Positions 56,888 to 64,000 of a DNA stretch of 64,000 nucleotides are shown one piece after another. The stretch comes from Chlorokybus atmophyticus (taxonomy: Eukaryota; Streptophyta; Chlorokybophyceae; Chlorokybales; Chlorokybaceae), in the NCBI GenBank assembly GCA_009103225.1, contig RHPI01002533.1, forward strand, positions 1,099,692 through 1,163,691, written 5' to 3'. Under the pieces are notes generated by a model, which had not been told where the DNA came from, did no database searches, and saw nothing but the letters and a program-made list of their open reading frames with translations. Numbering within the stretch: position 1 is the stretch's first letter; every line of letters starts with the position of its first letter. The position numbers were made by a program, and so were the translations under genes.

Positions 56888-59418
56888 GTGCATGTGGCCA
56901 GCTACCTCCGGACCACCATTGCTTTCTCTCAGTCTGAGGTGTGTTCACAGTGTGCGGTGCATGTGCTTCAACAATCAGAGCCATGCCACATATGCACACA
57001 TGCGAGTGTGCTGCCGTATCAGAACTACGTGACGGCTGACCTGCGCAAGCCTGGAGACCCTGAGGATCAGGACATCAGCGTCACATATATGCCGGCCAAG
57101 GTCTGTAACATGCAGTACCTAATGCAGTATTGATGCGGTATCTATTTTGAGGCCAACATGCCTGTTGATGCTCTTGGTCGGAGCAGGTATGGCTCGCGCG
57201 GTTGCATGGCAATCCACATGCCGCCAATGGCTTCAATCTCCAGTAGTGGTGACGAGCACAGCTTTGACCATCCTTCCACGGGCGATCGGTGGAAGGATGT
57301 GGAGGTGGATTTGAGGAGAGAGGTGGGGGAAGCATCCTACTTGCCGCTTGCCATTCTGTACAGTGACAAGACCACGCTAGATAGCGCGGGTAAGCGCTGT
57401 GGCTACCCTCTGATGGCATCACTTGCCAACTACAGTTGGAACATGTATGCTAGCAACATGGGGGTTGTTATGATAGCGCTTCTGCCGGATTCACGCAGTG
57501 GCCGGGCATCCCACCTGGGTGCAGGGCAAGGAATCGATTCTCCATTCAAAAACGTGAGATGTTTCATGACGCTTTGAATGTAGTGTTAAGGGATGTGAAG
57601 CGGGCGAGTTGGCAAGGTCTGCAGCTCATCGACCCGAATGGCATCGAGCGTCGTGTGTTTCCCGCGCTTGCCAACTACATCAGCAATTTGCAGGTAGTGG
57701 GCATGCATGGTTGTAACCGGATGCAGCCTGCCAGCAAACAGTGCATGGCGGATGTTGTCAGTAGAGCATCTGAGTTTGTCGTGTTGTAGGAGACTGCCAC
57801 ACTCGCACGCACTGTGTCGGGCAACCAAATACGACATCCTTACAATGTTTGTCTCATCACCAAATCAGATCTGTTGGGTATGGATGAGGACCGGGAATTG
57901 AGAACCGAGGCCTTCTACACACCAGTAATTCGTCAGCTGCGGGCGGACCTGCATAGCGGTGTTAGAAATGCACGCCAGACAGCCAAGGCTTTCAAAGAGC
58001 AGCACTCCATGCATGTCGAGGAGGTAATGGTCAAATTACCGGCATTCGTAAGGATGAATGGCTTTCCGTAAAACCAGGCAATGTGGTTTGGCAACAGAAT
58101 GCACTGTGGGGTTGGCGACAGTTGCGGGTGCCGGGAGCTGACTGCTACTCTCGTCTTGCCCCTGACGCAATGCATGTGCTGGGAGGCATTATTGACCACC
58201 TGCTTGCTGCTGTGTACGACGCTGCAAAGGAACGAATGCGTCCATCCACGAGACTAATTCTGCAAGCCAGGCACGTCTTTGGTGTTGCTTTTGTGTTGAA
58301 CACAAAAGCCGACGACACGTGCTCACAAGCAGATGTGCACAGGCTGAATTCATGCAAGGCGACTTTACGGGGTTTCGCACTTTAAGGCACCCACAAGCAC
58401 AGTAGATTTCTTCCTATCCGACCACTACGTTCAGGTGGTGGAGAAAGTGGCGGTGCTGCAGCTGCTGCCGGTCCTTACAGACGGTTTGCTGCTCGACAGT
58501 TAGGGCAACGATTTCTTCACCATTGCTGCCGCATCGCTTGCTCAATGGAACAAGAAGTTGCTCAAGGCGCATGAACACGCAAGAGAGACCCTGACCACAG
58601 CCGACAACGAGCTGGCTGCCTTCATAGTTGCAGTGTTGCACCCGCTACTGTCGTCATATTCTGCAGAGAAGTCAGGTTGGAAGATCGAAAAGATGCATCA
58701 GCTCACTCATTTTGGGCCGGCAATTGTCAGCAGTGAACACCCAGATTGGTTTAGCGCCAACCGCATGGAGCAGACGCACGCCCAAAATATCAGACGGTGG
58801 GCGCGTGGTGGCAACAACCGGGACCACCAGGTGCGTATCCTGAAGGCATGGAGCTGTGCGGAATATGTGAGAGAGGATGGCATGGTCGTGGATCCTGAGA
58901 TGCGCTCGGTCATGGCGCAGGCGCGGCAGCAGTGTTGTAATGTAATGGAGAAGACGGACAAGTTGCTACGCATGGATGTGCTGACAAGGAGGGAGTCCAG
59001 CTGGTACTGGAGCGGATCTGCACGTAGCCATCAAATCGCTCTGAAGACTCCATTCGCCGACAAGCTGCCTGCCACCATGGACAGCTGGTTGAAGAGGGAA
59101 CAGCTGGAGTTGGCCGATGGGTGGCGTGCTGTTCGCGTTGTGAACGGAGCAGCGGTGTACATGACATCAAGAGTTTGCATGGCGCGCGCAATTGGGATGT
59201 TCCATGGGCGGCCTTGGTTCTCTACACTTGAGTTGGAAGGTGATGAGGACGGTGTGAACGTAACGTGGTGGGCTCAGGCACTCCTTTTTTTGTGCGTGGT
59301 CGTGTGGGGTGGTAGCGGCGAGCGCGTGTGGAAGGAAGTCGTGTTTGTTCGCTGGTACACGCAGCTGGATGTGACGAGCGACACAAAGTGCATTGCTCTG
59401 GAATGGGAAAAGCGTTGA
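56888..59418 (+). pseudogene. KDZ/Plavaka-like (CACTA-related) transposase, broken
   Basis: The core reads, across frame changes, LAILYSDKTTLDSAG (the SDKT Asp is typical), then YPLMASLANYSWNMYASNMG and VVMIALLP; further on ERRVFPALANYISN; then ALWGWRQLRVPGAD and LAPDAMHVLGGIIDHLL; and in the last long frame (58558-59418) KMHQLTHFGPAI, NRMEQTHAQNIRRWARGGNN and a conserved end VRWYTQLDVTSD...LEWE. This order matches Plavaka/KDZ-type transposases that I know mainly from fungi. Stops at 57787 and 58069 and several shifts (between 57577 and 58558) break it. Some breaks could be introns, but no clear splice pairs were found. An N-terminal ORF at 56487-56861 may belong to it. Confidence 0.7.
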
Positions 59419-59772
59419 GGGGGTCCACATCTCGATGTTGTGACTCTGGAGCAAGTAAAAGGCATTGTCCAGCAGAACAGCGCCCGTGTACAGTAAGGCA
59501 AGTATTGGGTGAACGTTCACGGCACTGCCACGTGACACATGTACATGTCTCACTACTCTGAGTTTGGAGCATATCATTTAATTAGGCATTGTTAATCGTA
59601 TGCTAAGACTTTTGCATGTGGACGTATACAATATCGGGCAGCTATAACTGCACAACTGTCACCACAATCGAATGTGCCATGCAACATTTAACAATCAGTC
59701 CGCCGTGTGGCATTAAGCATCAATACAATGCACCACACTCAAGCCTCATGGTTCCATGACACAAGAGGGTAG

Positions 59773-60479
59773 TCACAGCGCATATCCATTTGTTTCAAGC
59801 ATGAGACGCCCTATGCACTCCGCCATTGCGGGAGGAATTGCATTTGCTATCGTAACGGCCGAGAGAGCTCATCCATGGCACTCCCAGCGCTGTTTGCCAT
59901 GCAGCAATGCCGCCCCTAGTGCTTGAAAGGCCATAAACCGGGTACATTTGCTGTGGCGCATTTATTGTCACGATTGTCGTCTTTGCGCTAGCGGACAGGT
60001 GCGGCATTAGCAGTCCAACCGCCTTGCCCACGTGCGAGCAGCGTGCTGGTGGGGTAGCTACCACTGGCTGTGTCTCAAACAGACGGTGTCGGAAAGTTGG
60101 TAGGCCAAACATCGTGCCACAAAGGGATAGATTGGGTCTGAGTAAGGAAGCTGCTCCTATCATATTCTCAATCACAACCTTGACCTGCTTGCAAGCAGCA
60201 GATTTTAAACGGTATCATATCTTGATGTCTCATGGATGTGCCATGTGCCGCCCGTAGAGGTGCCGGGAGCACCTGAATAGCACTGGCATGGTGGAATGGC
60301 CCATATGAGCTCGTACTCGCTCAGCTCTCCTGCACTTAGGGTGCATACATCGCAGTGTATGAAGGGCAGCGGGTACTTAAAGAAGGGACTTATGTCCATC
60401 CCGGTCACGTCAAAGCCTGCGTGATATAGACCGACACTACCACCGCAACCGCCGCAGAATAGGTCGTGTGCGTCAAAGC
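59773..60479 (-). pseudogene. C5-cytosine DNA methyltransferase of phage/bacterial type, frameshifted
   Basis: Minus-strand motifs in order: I (AHDLFCGGCGGSVGLYHAGF), then VTGMDISPFFKYPLPFIHCD, IV (ELIWAIPPCQCYS, canonical PPCQ with the catalytic Cys), VI (VVIENMIGA), then LSLCGTMFGLPTFRHRLFET (VIII, RHR), and the C terminus ANAIPPAMAECIGRLM ending at 59773. This layout, without a long target-recognition domain, is that of small phage and bacterial cytosine methyltransferases. It is unlike the methyltransferase in the retroelement. A stop (TAA) and a frameshift separate motifs IV and VI, and another shift precedes the C terminus. The catalytic residues themselves are unaltered, which suggests decay after a functional past. 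Confidence 0.8.
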
Positions 60480-61448
60480 TTGTTGTTAAATGGCGTGTAT
60501 GTGGTCAAGGCTAGCCCTGGTGTTGACCACGGATTAACAATGATGCCGTCCGGGCTTACTTTGCAACTGACATTCTCCCCTTCGTCGCGCAGAACATGGC
60601 GTGCCACGTTAACTGATGTGTACGCGAATACATTGTGCCCTTTGAAGTTGATGGTTCGTGGTCGATCACCGTCATCGAATACGATACAATGCTGCCCTGC
60701 AAAGACACTTTCCATTGCACCATGCATGTTTAATCAGTCCTCAATCTCGCACGCCACAAAGCGATGCTGACCTGACGCTTGCTTGAATGATTCCACAACG
60801 CCCGCATACCATTCCCCATCCAGCGGCCAATACACCATAACACTCACACCGATCAGCTGCTCGCATCCCAACTTAATTGCGTTCCGCATCCGATGCAGTG
60901 CGCTGTCCAACGGTCGATGGTCTGCCTCCTCTACAGCGGTCAGGGGATGGAACTGCCCACGCCCACACCGTGGAAGACTGCTCTGAATACGACAACAGCT
61001 TCAACATGCATGAAATAAGCATACGCTTAACATAACATGCAGTGATACGTCGCGGTTCACTCTGTCGAATTACCTCCACAGCAGCCACCACCTGTCCACT
61101 AACCACATGTCCCGGTGTTGTTCATGTGAAGAAGCGCATGGGTTCCCCTTGCCACTTAAAGTATAAGTGCGAGCACGATTCGCACACGCACTGCACGCAA
61201 TGGAGAAACTCGGGTTTCTTGCACAGCACTTTGCCGAGGCGGCAACCAAACACGTCGACATTGTGTGTGGTGTGATGCCAGCAAGCAGCACTTAAATGGT
61301 GGCACACTGTCTGCACTCGCTGGCATTCGGTCAAGTGTGCTCGCATTTGCTGCCTACGGCCATTGGCACATACGTACGCATTGCATTGTGGGCACACCAA
61401 GCACGGTCTCCTAGGTGAGGGGGGTTCAACTGCTGCCGCCGACATCAT
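60480..61448 (-). pseudogene. Open frames upstream of the transposon methyltransferase, possible N-terminal region
   Basis: On the minus strand, 61448-61122 encodes a Cys/His-rich stretch (CPQCNAYVCANGRRQQMRAH, then HCVQCVCESCSH) that could be a zinc finger. 61106-60873 and 60727-60473 encode further segments (INFKGHNVFAYTSVNVARH). They run in the same direction as the methyltransferase and end at its motif I in a shifted frame. They may be its N-terminal part or one or two separate cargo genes. I recognise no family. Confidence 0.35.
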
Positions 61449-62178
61449 GCAAAATAGGAATCGGCACGGCTGCCCACAAACTGAGCGAGACTTTAGGGTA
61501 TGGGCATCAATTTAGGGTTGCCAGCTTACGAACCCTATATGGGTCACACTTCAAGTGAAGCACGACTGTAACATGGACGCTATTGCAGTACCATGCATGG
61601 TACTACATCAACATGAATGGTACTCCATTTGTTAGTGGTACTACAGTGCAAGGATACTCGCATACTACCACGATCGTAGAGTAATACTGTGCTGTCATTT
61701 CACGGAACCCAAATGGCTGTCCGAGTTTGTTGCTGTCAACCACGCTGAGAACCAGCGAGATATGCAAGCCATGCAGTGACTCATGCGCCAGGCAGTCATC
61801 ATACACATGTACAGCCAATGCTTCTGACAGCAGCAGAGTTTGGGTGCACCATGCACCATGCTGCAACTATACATGTACCTATATAGTTCACAGGAAGCCA
61901 ACGTAAAACTACAATACATGCACAATTGTCATCAAGGCGGGGGCCAAATCACCGCCGCCACGTTGGCGTCTTGCATCGGGCGTGGCGACCGAAACGGGTG
62001 AGGTTGCGTGCAGAAGGGACCTGTTTGAAGATTTTTTGATTTATTTGCCACGGTCTTCTGATGTGCTATAATGCAGATATGGCACATCGCTTTCTTGCAA
62101 CAGGGCGTCTCCCCATCCGCTGGGGGGGTGGGCTCTTCAATGCAACAAATCAGCACACATGGTGCACGCGGGTGTGCA

Positions 62179-62929
62179 AGTTGTCGGGCTGAGGGGAGTC
62201 GAGGGTCACACTGACTCGGGCCGCTACAGCAAGAGACATGCTTGCTAGCCCTGTCGCCGCAACATGTTATAACATGTAGCAAAAGTAACAGATGGCAATG
62301 AGTGCTTGGTGGAGCTGCTCCGCTGTCGCTGACTCACACGGACATGTGGAGGCGGTGTCCTCTTTAATGTACATGCTGTGCTGTAGGACACACAATCAAC
62401 AAGCCACTACTATGAGTAGTGCTGTTTACACAGTTCTTTGCATGAGCGGAAAATGTATTACACTGTTAAGTGAGGTAAATGAGCAAGCAACATGTGGATA
62501 CTATGCCCTGACTGATGCCAACAAACACACTGCAACTAGGCACACCAAGCTCACAGCGATGACAAGCACAATGCACACACGAGCATGCACAGGCTCTCAC
62601 ACAGTGAGGGAGATCTTGGTAACCGGGATGGCGTGTTCGCAGCTCAAGTCGTTTTACAAGCTTTTAGCTTTCTCATTCACAGTGTCACCAGCTGATACGG
62701 TGAACACTGTGACTACTTATAAGTTATTTTATGATTGTTTAGAACATAAGCTAACGGTCATATCGAGGCTATTTTCACAGCGATCGTCTCTTGATATATA
62801 ACACAACTTATAACTGAACTCAGAACTGAACAGCTACGCGCGGTGCCTATGTAGGCTATGGTCGTGAGCTACTCTAAAGCCATGGCTTAGCTCCTGGTCC
62901 GTGACGCGCGCGCGCTGGTATGCTGGTAG
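62179..62929 (-). repeat. Inverted copy of LTR-like repeat R1
   Basis: The reverse complement follows 13681-14449 through nearly its full length, with shared blocks CCATAGCCTACATAGGCACC, TGACCGTTAGCTTATGTTCT, CAGCTGGTGACACTGT and CTTAACAGTGTA. The A2 part is more diverged. No internal element sequence is attached, so it behaves as a solo LTR, inserted between the methyltransferase and the right arm of the inverted repeat. Confidence 0.7.
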
Positions 62930-63480
62930 GTAACTAACAAAAGCCTGTTAATTAGCCATAGTCAACTGTTAAAGACTAAATAGTAACGGAAAGGGCCAGA
63001 TAGTAACGGAAGCTACTATTAGGTCCCTGTATCCAGATTACCGGTGGACTGAGCCACGACAGGCTGCATTCGTCCTCATGTCCACGGCCGTTGCCATTAT
63101 TTGGTCGGCCGGCAGGGGGGAAACATATTGCGACGTACCCGTCAGTGTTCGCCGACTCGTACCCAACCTTGCGGCGCTGGGTGTACAGATTGCAGGGCGC
63201 TGCAGACGGCGCAAACGGCGGCGATGACGACCCACGGCATTGACTGATTCAATGCGGCAGCGCGGCCCTACGATATTACGCGCCGACGTGGCGCGGCCGC
63301 AATCGGTGCTGAAACCTGGCTGACGGCAATCCCCCTATGGCCAGCCCTACGCATGCCACTTGTCACAGCCCACTCGACCACAAAAGACTTGGTGCTTTTA
63401 TGGTCGATTGATGGTAACTTAATGTACCTTCCCGTTACATTCCCCGCCACTCAACAACGCTGACGTCCTCGGCAGCTGCG
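62930..63480 (-). mobile_element. Remnant of a second chromovirus-type gypsy element: polypurine tract and LTR start
   Basis: Reading the minus strand, a GAGGACGTCAGCG-type internal end and GTGGCGGGGAA are followed at 63439 by TGTAACGGGA, the same LTR opening as in the first gypsy element (4541). From there the LTR continues toward lower coordinates for an unknown distance. No coding sequence is attached. Confidence 0.5.
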
Positions 63481-63765
63481 TATGCTCAGCTGGGGAATTA
63501 TCCCAAGGGTTTGTTAGGTCGGTCACCGGCCCCACGGTCAAGGACCGGCCAACTTAGGCCCATACCGGTAAACGCGCGCATAGCGCACCGCTGCCGGCCC
63601 CACAGGTCGCATCGCGACAGGCAGGTTGCGCCCTGCCGCGCCGACTGAACGCCGGCACGACTGCCATTATGCAAGTCGCAACCCATCGATGATGGCACTC
63701 ATCAAGTGAAAACTTACGTGAGACAATTGAGGCAGCCGCTGCAAAGGGTATAATTACAAACGCAA

Positions 63766-64000
63766 TGCAGAGTGCTCAGTGTCGTCGTAATCTAGCCGGT
63801 AAATGTGTAGGTCGTATGCTGTTGCTTGCTAATCCATCACGTTCTTCTGCGCAGGTTCAAAACTCGGCGATGGAGACACAAACAGCCATGTGCGGTGGTT
63901 GTTTTGGTTTTTCGCCGCGAACTGCGGCCATAACATTTCTGATTACATCACGCATTAAGACTAAACCCCTTAATACATGATCTAACCCAAAATTAATGTA
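63766..64000 (-). repeat. Right arm of the long inverted repeat, cut by the window edge
   Basis: It is the reverse complement counterpart of 55365-55592, with the same central GCCGCAGTTCGCGGCGA block. It runs to the last base of the window. Confidence 0.75.

Larger units (their letters stand above)
55365..64000. mobile_element. Composite DNA transposon region with transposase and methyltransferase between inverted repeats
   Basis: A sequence of about 230 bp at 55365-55592 recurs inverted at 63766-64000. Between them lie a KDZ/Plavaka-like transposase (+) and a C5 methyltransferase (-), with two nested retroelement pieces near the right end. I infer a single large DNA transposon with long terminal inverted repeats, later hit by retroelements. 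The right repeat touches the window edge and may extend past it. Confidence 0.5.

Noticed and set aside
59773-60479. Integrated giant virus or phage as source of the small methyltransferase
   Set aside because: No capsid, polymerase or packaging gene nearby; the neighbours are a transposase and inverted repeats. The gene may still have a viral origin further back.

Overview
This window looks like nuclear DNA of a green alga. The host genes are split by many short introns with GT-AG (sometimes GC-AG) borders, and several encode plastid proteins with transit-peptide-like N termini: DnaJ, a plant-type phosphofructokinase, a bilin reductase, ribosomal protein S13 and the cytochrome b6f assembly factor CCB4. 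Whether the host is a chlorophyte or an early streptophyte alga cannot be settled from the sequence. It is a draft assembly, with an N run at 28217-28262 and single Ns in two poly-G runs.

Layout. 1-~4970: the right part of a Ty3/gypsy chromovirus-type retrotransposon (gag, protease-RT-RNase H, integrase-chromodomain, 3' LTR). ~6060-13376: a second, decayed Ty3/gypsy element whose pol carries a C5-cytosine DNA methyltransferase domain between protease and RT and ends in a PHD finger. 13377-14449: LTR-like repeats; a second copy lies inverted at 62179-62929. 15654-15833: a MITE-like element. 16328-49787: the host gene block: DnaJ (+), UCH-type deubiquitinase (+), plant-type PFK (-), PebB-like bilin reductase (+), TAF11 (-), plastid RPS13 (+), CCB4 (-), squalene epoxidase (+) and RINT1/MAG2 (-). 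~50245-53101: a decayed non-LTR-type reverse transcriptase. ~53615-54100: a possible small host gene (-). 55365-64000: a composite mobile region bounded by inverted repeats of about 230 bp. It holds a broken KDZ/Plavaka-like (CACTA-related) transposase (+), a broken C5 methyltransferase of a different, phage/bacterial-like type (-), and two nested retroelement remnants.

How the parts relate. PFK and the bilin reductase start from a shared 0.69 kb divergent promoter region, as do TAF11 and RPS13 (0.44 kb, with a telo-box-like motif). The bilin reductase and TAF11 converge with about 100 bp between them. Host genes look intact by eye; the mobile elements carry frameshifts and stops.

The most notable content is that two unrelated classes of mobile element, a retrotransposon and a DNA transposon, each carry their own unrelated cytosine-5 DNA methyltransferase within 64 kb. 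I recall published reports of methyltransferases inside retrotransposons of charophytes and dinoflagellates. I do not recall one inside a KDZ/Plavaka-like DNA transposon, so that pairing is the best candidate for something undescribed. Both copies here are damaged, so activity would have to be tested on sister copies.
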